A stretch of 64,000 nucleotides of DNA, taken from assembly GCA_052387695.1 (NCBI GenBank), contig JBQTIX010000024.1:1-64000 (forward strand). Direction: 5' to 3'. Made by a program: the position numbers and the translations under genes. Origin of the DNA: Panacagrimonas sp052387695 (lineage in GTDB: Bacteria; Pseudomonadota; Gammaproteobacteria; Nevskiales; Nevskiaceae). Positions 33,606 through 43,290 of the stretch are shown one piece after another (the stretch's first letter is position 1; the number at the start of each line of letters is the position of its first letter). Under the pieces are notes generated by a model. The model worked only from the letters and a program-made list of their open reading frames with translations. It was not told where the DNA came from and searched no databases.

Positions 33606-35374
33606 GCCCGAGATCCGCGCCGACGCTGATCTCGGCGCAAGCCCGCGGTGCGATGCCGATGCTGGCCGCCTTCGTGCGCGCCTATCCGGGACGCAGCGCT
33701 TCGGCCCTGATCGCCGTGTTTGCGGCCGGACTGCTCGACGGTCTGGGACTGTCGATGCTGCTGTCGATGCTGACCCTGGCGACCGGGGGAGCCAAGGGCG
33801 ATCCCTCGCTTCCGGAACGCATCGCGCTGCGTCTGGTGGATGTCTTTGGCCTGCAACCGACGGCGCTGAATCTGCTGATCCTGGCCACCGTGCTGATCGC
33901 GCTCAAGGCCGCGCTCTCCTTGCTGGCCAATCGGCAGGTGGGGTACACGGTGGCCTTCATCGCCACCGAACTGCGGCTGGCGCTGATCCGGGCGGTGATG
34001 AACGCGCGCTGGCGCCACTATCTCCAGCAGTCGGTCGGCCGCCTGTCCAACGCCGTCGCCACCGAGGCGCAACGGGCTTCGGAGTCCTTTCAAAGCGGCG
34101 CCGAAATGGCGGCGATGGTGCTCAATTCATTCATCTATCTCGGCATCGCGCTATCGATCTCGCTGGAGGCGGGGATCGCGACCGCCGTGGCCGGCGCGGT
34201 GCTGCTGATCCTGCTGCGGACCCTGATCCGCACCTCGCGCCGCGCCGGCCAGCACCAGACCGAGCTGCTCAAGTCGATGCTGTCGGTGATCACCGGCCAG
34301 TTGTCTGCCGCCAAGCCGCTCAAGGCGATGGCGCGCGAGGACCATGTCGATGCCCTGTTGTCGGACCAGACACGCCAGCTCAAGAGGGCCCTGCGTCGCC
34401 AGGTCATCGCCAAGGAGTCGCTCACCGCGCTGCAGGAGCCGCTGCTGGCGATCATGGTCGGCGCCGGTTTTTTCCTCAGCCTGACCGTTCTCGAGATGCC
34501 GATGGCGGCGGTGCTGGTGATGCTGTTCCTGCTCGCGCGCGTGGTGAGTTATCTGTCCAAGGCGCAGCGCGCCTACCAGCAGGTGGCGGTGCGCGAGAGC
34601 GCGTACTGGTCGATCGTGCAGGCGATCGAGGCCGCGCGCGAACAGCGCGAACCCACCGGCGGCGAGCGCCGGGTCGAACTCGCGCAGGACATCCGTTTCG
34701 AGGGCGTCAGTTTCAGCCACGATGGCGGGCGCGCCACGCTGGATCGCCAGTCCTTCGTGGTGCCCGCGCTGGAGTTGACCGTCATCATCGGCCCCTCGGG
34801 CGCCGGCAAGACCACCTTGCTCGACCTCGTGGTGGGCCTGCTGCAACCGGAGGCGGGCCGCATCCTGATCGACGACGTGCCCCTGATCGAGCTGAACCTG
34901 CGGGAGTGGCGCCGCCAGATCGGTTATGTGCCGCAGGAATCGGTGATGGTGGACGAGTCGGTCACGCACAACCTGACCCTGGGCGAAGACATTCCGGAAG
35001 TCGAGATCCGTGAAGCGCTGCGGGCCGCCGATGCGCTCGACTTCGTCGAAGCGATGCCCGAGGGTCTGGCCACCCGCGTGGGCGAGGGCGGCTCGCGGCT
35101 GTCGGGCGGGCAGCGTCAACGGCTCGCCATTGCGCGCGCGCTTATTCACAAGCCGCGCCTGCTGATCCTGGACGAGGCGACCAGCAATCTGGACGCCGAA
35201 GCGCAGGCCGCCGTGGTCGAGACGGTGTGCCATCTCAAGGGCAGGCTGACGATTCTCGCGGTGGCGCACCAGGACCGGCTGATCCAGGTTGCGGATCGCC
35301 TGTACCGATTGTCGGAGGGCCAACTCGGTGTAGTCGAGACGCGGGCTTCGGAGCGCGTCGCGGCGCATGGTTGA
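33602..35374 (+). CDS. ABC exporter, MsbA-like lipid flippase half-transporter
   Basis: Fused permease-ATPase of 590 aa. Six hydrophobic segments occupy residues about 20-330. The ATPase domain has Walker A GPSGAGKTT near residue 397, ABC signature LSGGQRQRLAIARAL near 500, Walker B LLILDEATS near 520 and an H-loop VAHQD. ATGA overlap joins it to the lipid kinase. Context points to flipping of a lipid intermediate across the inner membrane. The exact cargo is not determined. Confidence 0.88.
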   Translation: MSPRSAPTLISAQARGAMPMLAAFVRAYPGRSASALIAVFAAGLLDGLGLSMLLSMLTLATGGAKGDPSLPERIALRLVDVFGLQPTALNLLILATVLIALKAALSLLANRQVGYTVAFIATELRLALIRAVMNARWRHYLQQSVGRLSNAVATEAQRASESFQSGAEMAAMVLNSFIYLGIALSISLEAGIATAVAGAVLLILLRTLIRTSRRAGQHQTELLKSMLSVITGQLSAAKPLKAMAREDHVDALLSDQTRQLKRALRRQVIAKESLTALQEPLLAIMVGAGFFLSLTVLEMPMAAVLVMLFLLARVVSYLSKAQRAYQQVAVRESAYWSIVQAIEAAREQREPTGGERRVELAQDIRFEGVSFSHDGGRATLDRQSFVVPALELTVIIGPSGAGKTTLLDLVVGLLQPEAGRILIDDVPLIELNLREWRRQIGYVPQESVMVDESVTHNLTLGEDIPEVEIREALRAADALDFVEAMPEGLATRVGEGGSRLSGGQRQRLAIARALIHKPRLLILDEATSNLDAEAQAAVVETVCHLKGRLTILAVAHQDRLIQVADRLYRLSEGQLGVVETRASERVAAHG

Positions 35375-35389
35375 GCAGATTCAGGTCTG

Positions 35390-36343
35390 ATGACCTCCCC
35401 TTCGCTGGGTCTCCGGTTGCGCCGCAAGCGCCGCCGTCTGATGTTCCTGGCGATCCGCCTGCTGGGCCGCGCCGCCGGCTTCAGGCGTGCGCGCCTGTGG
35501 GGTCGGCTGATCGGTGAGCTCCAGTTTCGCCTGGGCTGGCGCACGGCGGCGCGTTGCGCCGGCGACATGGCGCAGGTTCTTGGTCGTCCAGCGGGTGACC
35601 CGGTGGTGAAAGCCCAGTTGCGATCGGCCTACCACCTCAATACCGCGGCGGTGCTGGAAGTGCTGGCGATGTTTGATCGCCACCAGGACGAACGCATGCT
35701 CGCCGCGCACTGCGAGGTGCAGGGCCTGGAGCATGTGCAGGCGGCGCTGGCCGGCGGCCGCGGCGCGATCCTGCTCGGCACGCACTCTGGCAACGGGCTC
35801 CTGCTCGCAGTGCGCCTGGCGGGTTCAGGCTTGCCGGTGAGCGTGGTCTACCGCCAGTCCCGGATGATGTCGGAGGATCTGTTCGAGCACGGCCTGGCGC
35901 TGTATGGAATCGAACCGATCTGCGCCAACGCCGGCATCAAGGCCTACGGCCGCATGCTCGGCGCGCTGCGGCAAAACCGGGTCGTGTTCCTGATGCTGGA
36001 CCAGGGCGTCAAGGCCGCGCAGGACGGCGTGCTCGTGCGCTTTCTGGGTAAGGACATGCCGATGCCGGCGGGACCGGCGCAACTCGCGCGGCATTCGCGC
36101 GCGCCGGTCCTGCCGGTCGCGACCGCCGCCGCCGATCCGGTCTGGCGTTTCGATATCGAGCCGCCGGTGCTGCGAGTGACCGGGGCCTCGCTCGAATCCG
36201 ATCTGGAAACCCTGCTACGGGTGTCGGAGCGCCAGGTGCTGCGCTACCCGCAGCTGTGGAGCTGGCACCATCGGCGTTGGCGCAAGTTCCCCGTGGCGCC
36301 GGGTTTGCAATCGCAGCCGGGAGAAGAAAGCCAGAAAAGCTGA
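35390..36343 (+). CDS. LpxL/HtrB-type lysophospholipid acyltransferase
   Basis: Membrane-associated acyltransferase of 317 aa. GTHSGNG stands where LpxL-type enzymes have the HxxxxD/E-like catalytic motif, and VFLMLDQGVKAAQDGVLV with FLGKDMPMPAGPAQLAR gives the typical substrate blocks. A basic N-terminus and one hydrophobic helix anchor it. It follows the ABC exporter by 15 bp. It may add a secondary acyl chain to a lipid A-like or sphingolipid-like product; the acceptor is inferred only from neighbours. Confidence 0.82.
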   Translation: MTSPSLGLRLRRKRRRLMFLAIRLLGRAAGFRRARLWGRLIGELQFRLGWRTAARCAGDMAQVLGRPAGDPVVKAQLRSAYHLNTAAVLEVLAMFDRHQDERMLAAHCEVQGLEHVQAALAGGRGAILLGTHSGNGLLLAVRLAGSGLPVSVVYRQSRMMSEDLFEHGLALYGIEPICANAGIKAYGRMLGALRQNRVVFLMLDQGVKAAQDGVLVRFLGKDMPMPAGPAQLARHSRAPVLPVATAAADPVWRFDIEPPVLRVTGASLESDLETLLRVSERQVLRYPQLWSWHHRRWRKFPVAPGLQSQPGEESQKS

Positions 36344-36433
36344 TAACGCCTGCACCACCCGATCTGAGCCGCACATCGGCCTGAAGCCCGGCTGGCGACC
36401 GATGTGGATCAAGCTTTGCAAATCTTTTGTGGA

Positions 36434-37741
36434 ATGGAATCTCGCCCCACCGGTGGCGAGCAGCGGAGAGCGATCTTGGCGGTGGCGGTGCGCGTGGCTG
36501 CGGTGTGGCTCCTGCTGGCGGGCGTTCAACTCGCGGCCGCCGAGGAACGGCCGCTGATCCGCGAGATCGCATACGAGGGCAACGCCATCACCGAGCCGCT
36601 GACGATGCAGCGCGAACTGGTGATCGCCGTCGGCGACCCCGCCGATCCGAACCGGATCGAGCGCAGCCGCCAGGCGATCCAGGACTTGGGCCTGTTCCGC
36701 GAGGTCACAGTTCGCGAGGAGCCGATCAACGACGACGGCGTGCGCCTCGTGTTCACCTTGCGCGAGAAGTGGTACGTCATTCCGTTGCCGCGAGTGGAGG
36801 CCAATTCCGACGGCGATACCGGCTACGGCGGGCAACTGCGTTGGAACAATCTCTGGGGCCTCAACCACCGGCTGGAGCTGCTCGCGGTGCAGCGCGATTT
36901 CAAGCGCGAGGACAAGGACAGCTCCACCAATTTCTTTACCAACTACAACATCCCCTTCCTCGGCCAGTCGCGCAACGCGCTGAACATCTCGGCCAGCTAC
37001 AACGAGCAGGACTCGACCAGTGAGGAGGGCTTCAATTACCGCGAGCGCAGCCAGCGCCTCGCCTTCGTCTTCTCCCGCGCGCTGACCGACGGTCCGGCCT
37101 CGCAGGGCTGGAAAGCCGGCGGCGGACTGGCCTGGCAGGATCAGCAGGCGTTTGGGGACAACGCCCCCGCCACGTTCGGGACGGCTATCGGCCCGGTCGC
37201 CAGCCTGTCCTTCAACGATCTGCACGATCACCTCTACAGCGAAACCGGCGAGAGTTTTGCCACCTCGGTCGCGCTGGCCGTTGACGGGCTGGGGTCCGAT
37301 TACGGCTACGTCTCGCATTTCACCCGCTACCACTACGAGCGGGCCGTCGGCAGGCGCGATCACCAGACCTTGCGGGCGGCGGTGGAACTGGGCGGCTATC
37401 ACGGTGGTCCGTCCTCGCGCGACCCGGATGCCTTCGAGTTCGGCGGCTCGACCAAGCTGCGCGGGTACGACCGCGAAATCATCGACGGGGATATCGCCTA
37501 CTACGCCTCGCTCGACTACCTGCGGCCGCTCAACTGGAACTGGCTGCGTGGGCTGGCGACCCTGGAAGTGGGCAGCGCGCTCAACGAGATCGATCATCCC
37601 GGCGGACGCCTGCTCTACGCCTCGGTCGGCGCGGGTCTGACCTTCCGGGTGACCTGGCTGGTCAATGTCAATTTCGAGATCGGGGTGGCGTACCCGCTCG
37701 TCGAGGGCGACGGCCTGCGCTTCTTTGCGCGGGCGCTTTGA
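36434..37741 (+). CDS. Omp85/BamA-superfamily outer-membrane protein (short, single POTRA)
   Basis: Protein of 435 aa: a signal peptide (VWLLLAGVQLAAA), one POTRA-like domain (IREIAYEGNAITEPLTMQRE to TVREEP) and a C-terminal barrel. LRGYDREIIDGDIAY is the conserved Omp85 loop. It is far shorter than BamA (about 800 aa, five POTRA domains). ATG 36434 is preferred to GTG 36404 because it gives a cleaner signal peptide. Between lipid genes, it may help place or secrete a product at the outer membrane. Confidence 0.82.
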   Translation: MESRPTGGEQRRAILAVAVRVAAVWLLLAGVQLAAAEERPLIREIAYEGNAITEPLTMQRELVIAVGDPADPNRIERSRQAIQDLGLFREVTVREEPINDDGVRLVFTLREKWYVIPLPRVEANSDGDTGYGGQLRWNNLWGLNHRLELLAVQRDFKREDKDSSTNFFTNYNIPFLGQSRNALNISASYNEQDSTSEEGFNYRERSQRLAFVFSRALTDGPASQGWKAGGGLAWQDQQAFGDNAPATFGTAIGPVASLSFNDLHDHLYSETGESFATSVALAVDGLGSDYGYVSHFTRYHYERAVGRRDHQTLRAAVELGGYHGGPSSRDPDAFEFGGSTKLRGYDREIIDGDIAYYASLDYLRPLNWNWLRGLATLEVGSALNEIDHPGGRLLYASVGAGLTFRVTWLVNVNFEIGVAYPLVEGDGLRFFARAL

Positions 37742-37843
37742 CGCCGAAAGCTTGCTGAAAGCTTGGCGAAAGGGCCTTGAAAGCTCGCGTGCCTAGCATG
37801 GCCGGATGTCGCGAACATCCATCGATGCACGTTTCAAACCCCG

Positions 37844-39538
37844 ATGCACAGAGGCCGGCAGGTGCTGATCGACCTGAAGACGGACCCGCACTGGGGGGGC
37901 TGGGCGGATGTCGCCGATATCTGCATCGTCGGCGCCGGGGCTGCCGGCATCACCCTGGTCCGCCGGCTGATGGGACGCGGCAGGAAAATCGTGCTCCTCG
38001 AATCCGGCGGGATGGACTACGAGCCCGATATCGCAGCCTTGAACGCCGGTCGCAGCAGCGGGATGCCGTATTACGACCTGGAAGACGCGCGGCTCCGATT
38101 GTTCGGCGGCACCGCGGCCATATGGGGTGGACGTTGCGCGGAGCTGGACGAAATCGATTTCGAGCCCCGCGACTGGGTGCACCACAGCGGCTGGCCTTTC
38201 CGCAAGACGGCGCTGGCTCCTTACTACGACGAGGCGCGCCGGCATCTGCAACTGGAAAGCCGCACGCCGGACGACCGAACCTTGCGTGAGCTTGGCGTGC
38301 ACCCCTCGCTGTTCGGCGAGGGTGTCCTGACCCCCGCCATCTGGCAGTTCGATGACTGCTGGGACCGCTTCGGCCTGGCCGCCAATGCCGACGTGCATCG
38401 ACATCCCGATGTGACGGTGCTGCTGCACGCCTCGGTCACCGAATTGAATCTGAACGAGTCGGGATCGGCGGTGGAAAGCGTGGACGTCGCTCAGCTCGCG
38501 GGCGACCGAGGCGTTTTTCGAGGTCGTGTCCGGGCCAGGGTCTTCGTGCTCGCCGCTGGCGGGCTGGAGAACCCGCGGTTGCTGCTGGCCTCGCGTTCCC
38601 GTTCGCCCCATGGGGTCGGCAACCAGCACGACGTCGTCGGTCGCTATTTCATGGAGCATCCGCATGCCCGCGGTGGGCAGCTCCATATTGACCGGCTCTG
38701 GGACGTGCTGCGTGCGTTCGGTTCATCCCACTCGATCGGGGGCATGCGTCATGCCGCCTGTCTGCGGCCCGCGGATGGCTTGCAACGCGAGCACCGCATT
38801 CTCAACAGCTCGTTCGTGCCCAGGGTGCGAGCGCATCCGCAGGCACGCAGCAGCGTCTCCACCCGGCTCTATCAGTCGCTCAAGGACCGAACGGCTCCCA
38901 CCCACAGCAACCGGATGCTCTGGCGCATGACCCGGAGCGCGAAGCGCTGGCTGCACCGGGTTCACGATCCGCTGAAGCCCTGGCTGAACGTGCGCCTCGA
39001 ACGACAGGGGTTGTACCTGTCGATGCGAGCGGAGCAGGCGCCCAATCCCGACAGCCGGGTGAGAATCACGCGGGACCGGGATGCCCTGGGGGTCCCGCGA
39101 ATCGAACTCGACTGGCGCCTCAGCGAGATCGACAAGCGCACCCTAAGGGTCCTGGTGTGCGAACTCGATGCCCAGTTGCGCCGGCAGGGCACTGGCAGCG
39201 TGGAACCCGCGCCGTGGCTGCTGGCGCCGGACGCCAGCTGGGAGAACGATCCACTGATCAGCCATCACCCGATCGGCGGCTACCACCATATGGGCACCAC
39301 GCGCATGGCCGTGGACGCCCGGCGTGGCGTGGTGGACGCCCATTGCCGGGTTCACGGAGTTGCCAATCTGTTCATTGCCGGCAGCTCGGTCTTCCCCACG
39401 TCCGGCTGGGCCAATCCGACCTTGACCATCCTGGCGCTGTGCTTGCGCCTTGGCGATTATCTTCAGGACGCGCTCGGCCGGCTGCCGCTGGCAGAACAAG
39501 GCATCGCCGCGCCGACGGCAGAATCCAGCGCGGTCTGA
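37844..39538 (+). CDS. GMC-type FAD-dependent oxidoreductase
   Basis: Flavoenzyme of 564 aa. The N-terminal FAD motif is ADICIVGAGAAGITLVRRLM, followed by RLFGGTAAIWGGRC, the attachment-loop region. The C-terminal GMC signature reads HPIGGYHHMGTTRMA and SSVFPTSGWANPTLTILALC. It oxidises an alcohol group in most relatives. It sits between an outer-membrane protein and a two-component system in the lipid locus. A sugar, inositol or lipid alcohol substrate is possible; none can be assigned. Confidence 0.88.
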   Translation: MHRGRQVLIDLKTDPHWGGWADVADICIVGAGAAGITLVRRLMGRGRKIVLLESGGMDYEPDIAALNAGRSSGMPYYDLEDARLRLFGGTAAIWGGRCAELDEIDFEPRDWVHHSGWPFRKTALAPYYDEARRHLQLESRTPDDRTLRELGVHPSLFGEGVLTPAIWQFDDCWDRFGLAANADVHRHPDVTVLLHASVTELNLNESGSAVESVDVAQLAGDRGVFRGRVRARVFVLAAGGLENPRLLLASRSRSPHGVGNQHDVVGRYFMEHPHARGGQLHIDRLWDVLRAFGSSHSIGGMRHAACLRPADGLQREHRILNSSFVPRVRAHPQARSSVSTRLYQSLKDRTAPTHSNRMLWRMTRSAKRWLHRVHDPLKPWLNVRLERQGLYLSMRAEQAPNPDSRVRITRDRDALGVPRIELDWRLSEIDKRTLRVLVCELDAQLRRQGTGSVEPAPWLLAPDASWENDPLISHHPIGGYHHMGTTRMAVDARRGVVDAHCRVHGVANLFIAGSSVFPTSGWANPTLTILALCLRLGDYLQDALGRLPLAEQGIAAPTAESSAV

Positions 39539-39578
39539 CCGCGGAAAAACGGCGTGCCCGGCCGCAGGCTTTATCGGA

Positions 39579-40970
39579 TCAGATACCGGGAAAGAGCAGC
39601 CGCGCTCTGAGCCCTCGACCGGTCGGGCCGTCTTCGAGGACCAGATCGCCCTTGTGCAAGCGGGCGATCTCATGCGCGATGGGCAGCCCCAGCCCGCTGC
39701 CCTCGCCGTGTCCGCCACGCACGAAGCGTCGCAGCATCTGCGGCCGCAACTCCGGCACGATGCCCGGTCCATCGTCCTCGACGTCGATGCCGGGGGATGG
39801 CGATGCGCTGACTCGCAGATGGATGCCGCCCGTGCCGGAGTGGTACTTGATGGCGTTGTCGAGCAGGTTGCTGATCGCCTCGCGCAGCAGATCGGCGTCG
39901 CCCTCGACCCAGATGGGTGCGTTTTCAGATTCGGACGAGAAGTGCATGTCAAGTCCGCGCGCCAGTGCCCGCGGCGCCCACTCGGCGCCGGTGGCGTGAA
40001 CCAGGGACAGCAGATCGACTTTCGCAAACGGCTTTGCCGCGCCGCTGTCCGGCTCGGCTCGTGCCAGCGAAAGCAATTGATTGGACAGGCGCGCCGCACG
40101 ATCGGTGGAGTTGCGCAACGAAACCAGCAGCGGCCTGGCTTCCTCCAGGCTGCTTTCCCGTCCCAGCTCCTCCACCTGGAGTTTGATGGCCGTCAGGGGG
40201 GTTCTCAGTTGGTGTGCCGCTTCGGCGATGAATCGGCGCTGGGCCGACAACGCCAATTCCAGCCGGGACAGCAGATCGTTCAGCGCACCGGTCAGGGGCC
40301 GGACCTCGGCGGGGACGCCCTGCTCGGGTATCGGTGACAACTGGCGATGACTGCGCGCCTGCAGGCGCCCGGCGATGGTCCGCAGCGGCGCAAGGCCATG
40401 GCCGACCGCGCGACGGATGGCGGCGCCAGCGACCACGATCAGCACGAGCTGCGGGACCAGGGTGCTGAGCAGGATCGCGCGCGCCAGGCTGTGGCGCTTG
40501 CGGGTGGTCTCGGCCACTTCGACCGTGACGGTTTCGCCAAAATCCTCGGCCGGAAGGTCCAGTGCGGCGATGCGAACTTCCTCACCGTCCACCGTTCCGT
40601 CGTATAGCCGCGCGCCACGGTATTCGTCGACGTCTCCCGTCATCGCGGGGATGTCGGTCCGGCCGACGATCAGGCCCTTGCGCGCGCCCGAAATCCGGAA
40701 GTAGGTCTTGTCGCTCACGTCCCACTCGAACAGGCGCTGCGTGGCGGGCGGCATGTCCACGAAGGGGCCGTTGGCGGTGCGGTCGACTTCCAGCGCGAGC
40801 GAGCTGACCGAATCGAACAGCCAGCCGTCGTAGACCGTGTCCGCAAAATACTGGGCAAGTCCGTAGGAGGCCGCGCCGCCGATCAGGAACAACACGGCCA
40901 GCGGGCCGATCAGAGCGACCAACAGGCGGCCGCGCAAGCTGTGGATCGGCTCGCGGTCCTCAGCTTGCAC
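39579..40970 (-). CDS. Sensor histidine kinase
   Basis: Inner-membrane sensor of 463 aa. Two transmembrane helices (about residues 20-40 and 175-198) enclose a periplasmic domain. Then come a HAMP-like segment, the dimerisation box AEAAHQLRTPLTAIK with phospho-acceptor His253, and the ATPase domain with the N box ISNLLDNAIKYH, G1 DDGPGI and G2 GSGLGLPI. It resembles the QseC/TctE type. The GTG start at 40970 overlaps the response-regulator gene, so the pair is co-translated. Targets unknown. Confidence 0.92.
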   Translation of the reverse strand: MQAEDREPIHSLRGRLLVALIGPLAVLFLIGGAASYGLAQYFADTVYDGWLFDSVSSLALEVDRTANGPFVDMPPATQRLFEWDVSDKTYFRISGARKGLIVGRTDIPAMTGDVDEYRGARLYDGTVDGEEVRIAALDLPAEDFGETVTVEVAETTRKRHSLARAILLSTLVPQLVLIVVAGAAIRRAVGHGLAPLRTIAGRLQARSHRQLSPIPEQGVPAEVRPLTGALNDLLSRLELALSAQRRFIAEAAHQLRTPLTAIKLQVEELGRESSLEEARPLLVSLRNSTDRAARLSNQLLSLARAEPDSGAAKPFAKVDLLSLVHATGAEWAPRALARGLDMHFSSESENAPIWVEGDADLLREAISNLLDNAIKYHSGTGGIHLRVSASPSPGIDVEDDGPGIVPELRPQMLRRFVRGGHGEGSGLGLPIAHEIARLHKGDLVLEDGPTGRGLRARLLFPGI

Positions 40971-41634
40971 TATCGACCTGAAGCAGATACCCGAAGCCGC
41001 GCAGGGTCCGGATGGTGCAGCCGGAATGTTCGATCTTGCGGCGGACACGGTGCACGTAAAGTTCCACCGCACTCTCGGAGAGTTCTGCGTCCCAGCCGCT
41101 GACCTGCTCCAGCAACTGGCGCTTGCTCACCACCCTGCCGTGCCGCAACAACAGGCATTCGAGAACCGCAAACTCGCGGGGCACCAACTCCGCCGCCTTC
41201 GCGCCGATGAACACCTGGCGCTCGGCCAGCGACAGGCGCAGATTGCCGATGTGGATGTCGTCGCCGCGGCGCGCGATGGCGCGGCGGGTCACGGCGCGGA
41301 TCCGGGCTTCCAGTTCGCCGAGATCGAAGGGCTTGGCGATGTAGTCGTCGGCGCCCAGATCGAGACCCAGAACGCGGTCCGCGGTGTCGTCACGGGCACT
41401 GAGGATGACGACCGGCGTCTGCCGTTTCTGACGTCGTAGTTCGCGCAGCACCTGGGTCCCGTCCAGGTCCGGAAGTCCCAGGTCCAGGATGACGCAGTCG
41501 TAGTCCGCCTCACCCAGCGCGATCAAGGCCGAGCGGCCGTCCCGGCTGACATCGACCGCATTGCCGCCACGGCGCAGGGAGCGCTGCAGGCCCAAGGCAA
41601 TCGGCGGATCGTCTTCGACGACGAGCAATCTCAT
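40960..41634 (-). CDS. Response regulator, OmpR/PhoB family
   Basis: Protein of 224 aa. The receiver domain has the acidic pair EDD at residues 7-9, phospho-acceptor Asp51 in VILDLGLPD, the switch Ser in LSARDD and Lys in YIAKPFDLGE. The winged-helix domain includes ELVPREFAVLECLLLRHG and VYVHRVRRKIE-like recognition sequence (ELYVHRVRRKIEH). ATG 41634 is where homology begins. It forms an overlapping pair with the histidine kinase and is divergent from the epimerase gene. Confidence 0.94.
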   Translation of the reverse strand: MRLLVVEDDPPIALGLQRSLRRGGNAVDVSRDGRSALIALGEADYDCVILDLGLPDLDGTQVLRELRRQKRQTPVVILSARDDTADRVLGLDLGADDYIAKPFDLGELEARIRAVTRRAIARRGDDIHIGNLRLSLAERQVFIGAKAAELVPREFAVLECLLLRHGRVVSKRQLLEQVSGWDAELSESAVELYVHRVRRKIEHSGCTIRTLRGFGYLLQVDSAS

Positions 41635-41783
41635 ACAGCACAGTCGCACGGATGGGCCGAAGAGCTTAGCACCGCGTCCCGTTCCGGCCGGCAAAGCAGC
41701 GCAAGGACCCGATCCGCCACCGCTACCGGAAAGCGGCGGCCTGGGATGGGCCCGCTCCGGGGTTGTGTCGCAGACTCACGATG

Positions 41784-41981
41784 CCAGGGTGTAGTGCATC
41801 AGTTTGAAATCCATTCGCACCGAGTGGTAGCGCCGCGACAGCGGCGCTGATTGCGCAGCAATGCTGCGTATCGAGGTGCCGGGCGTGCCCTCGATACGCG
41901 ACGCTTCCCTCGGGACGCCCGCTGCGCGGCTACTCGGGACGAACGGGGTTCTGGAATTCAAACTGATGCGCTACCTGCCAG
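41784..41981. repeat. MITE-like element with about 22-bp terminal inverted repeats
   Basis: GTAGTGCATCAGTTTGAAAT (41791) and TTCAAACTGATGCGCTAC (41956) are inverted ends of a roughly 190-bp element in the 436-bp gap between the response regulator and the epimerase. A smaller CTCGATACGC-type inverted pair lies within. The rest of the gap shows no gene. Confidence 0.75.
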
Positions 41982-42070
41982 GGACGACGCATGACAGGCA
42001 GCCGCAGGAAATGGGAAGCTCGTTCGCATCGCTACCTTCTTCTCGCCGCTTGACGAGTCCGTCCCTGTCA

Positions 42071-43084
42071 ATGCCACTTCCTGGCGCGCCCCCGCAACGT
42101 ACACAGCTCCCTCGTGGGGGCGCCGCCGTCTCCGCGTCGGCGCCGCTGGCTGCCATCACCGGCGCGGCCGGCTTCATCGGCCGGCATCTCGTGCAAGCCC
42201 TGGCGCAATCCGGCTGGCGCGTGCGCCTGCTGCTGCGGCGCGATCCGGTGATCGAGGAATGGAAGGATCTGCGGCCGGAAATCGTCCCGGGTGCTCTCGG
42301 CGACGCGCTGGCGCTGGAGCGCCTGGTCGGCGGTGCCGACGCCGTGATCCACGTCGCCGGGCTGATCAAGGCGGCGACACGGGGGCAGTTCTTCGAGGTC
42401 AATTGCGATGGTACCCGCGCTCTGGCCGGTCTGACTGCCCGGCTCGCGCCACAGGCGCATTTCGTCCTGGTTTCCAGCCTGGCCGCGCGCGAGCCGGCGC
42501 TATCGGACTACGCCGCCAGCAAGCGTGCGGGCGAGGACGCCGCGCGCGCGATCCTCGGCTCCGGCATGACGGTCCTGCGCCCGCCTGCTGTCTACGGTCC
42601 CGGCGACCGCGAAACGCTGCTGTTCTTTCAACTCGCGCGGCAACGCCTGGTGCCCCTGCTGGGATCCGCCGACGCGCGTGCGGCACTGATCCACGTGCAC
42701 GATCTGGCCCGACTGATTACTGCCCTGGCCGGCTCGGCACCCGCGGGGCGCGTGCTCACGGCGGCCGATGCGCGTCCCCAGGGCTATGCCTGGGACGAGG
42801 TGCTTGGCGCCGCCGCGCGTGCGGTCGGCAACCCGGCACCGCGTTTCGTGCGTGCGCCGCTCGCCTTGCTGCGAACTGCGGCGTTGGTCGGTGACCTGGG
42901 GCGCCTGTTCGGTTCAGCCAACATGCTCAATTCACAAAAGCTGCGCGAACTCCGACACCCGGACTGGTCGGTCGCGCCGGGCGAGCTTGCGCAGGTTCCC
43001 GGCTGGACGCCGGAGTTCGATCTCGATGCCGGCTTCGCGGACGCCGTAGCCTGGTATCGGGCCGAGGGCTGGCTGGCGGTGTAG
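42071..43084 (+). CDS. NAD(P)-dependent epimerase-fold reductase, ceramide reductase (CerR) candidate
   Basis: Extended-SDR protein of 337 aa. The cofactor motif is ITGAAGFIGRHLV near residue 33 and the catalytic pair YAASK is near residue 148, with the Ser in VLVSSLAA. In bacterial sphingolipid pathways a reductase of this fold reduces the 3-keto group after N-acylation. Its position in a locus with serine palmitoyltransferase and ceramide synthase genes is the reason for that call; generic sugar epimerase is the alternative. The repeat at its 3' end supplies the TAG stop codon. Confidence 0.75.
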   Translation: MPLPGAPPQRTQLPRGGAAVSASAPLAAITGAAGFIGRHLVQALAQSGWRVRLLLRRDPVIEEWKDLRPEIVPGALGDALALERLVGGADAVIHVAGLIKAATRGQFFEVNCDGTRALAGLTARLAPQAHFVLVSSLAAREPALSDYAASKRAGEDAARAILGSGMTVLRPPAVYGPGDRETLLFFQLARQRLVPLLGSADARAALIHVHDLARLITALAGSAPAGRVLTAADARPQGYAWDEVLGAAARAVGNPAPRFVRAPLALLRTAALVGDLGRLFGSANMLNSQKLRELRHPDWSVAPGELAQVPGWTPEFDLDAGFADAVAWYRAEGWLAV

Positions 43085-43166
43085 ATCGGTTCAAGCCCGC
43101 GGCTTCATGCGGGCGGAACCGGCGTTGCCCCCGTCGGCTCCGTCTTCGGCATGAGCCGACCTGCCA
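43081..43166. repeat. Palindromic intergenic repeat, family A (copy 5)
   Basis: GTAGATCGGTTCAAGCCCGC opens the copy and its first TAG is the stop codon of the preceding gene. The opposite arm is degenerate (GGCATGAGCCGACCTGCC). Confidence 0.8.
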
Positions 43167-43192
43167 CGATCTTCCGTTTCCCCAGTCTGAGA

Positions 43193-43264
43193 GGGTGGAT
43201 GCGCTTCGCTCATCCACTCTGCGGCCTGGCGCGGCGTAGGGTGGATACGCGAAGCGCATCCACC
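43193..43264. repeat. Palindromic repeat, GGTGGATGCGCTTCGC family
   Basis: GGGTGGATGCGCTTCGCTC at 43193 is inverted in GCGAAGCGCATCCACC at 43249. The pair lies between convergent genes and holds no ORF. Confidence 0.75.
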
Positions 43265-43290
43265 TGCGCCGACCGAGGGCGCCTGCACCG

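Noticed and set aside
41861..42070. N-terminal extension of the epimerase from ATG 41861
   Set aside because: The extension is translated from a terminal-inverted-repeat element; homology starts after ATG 42071.
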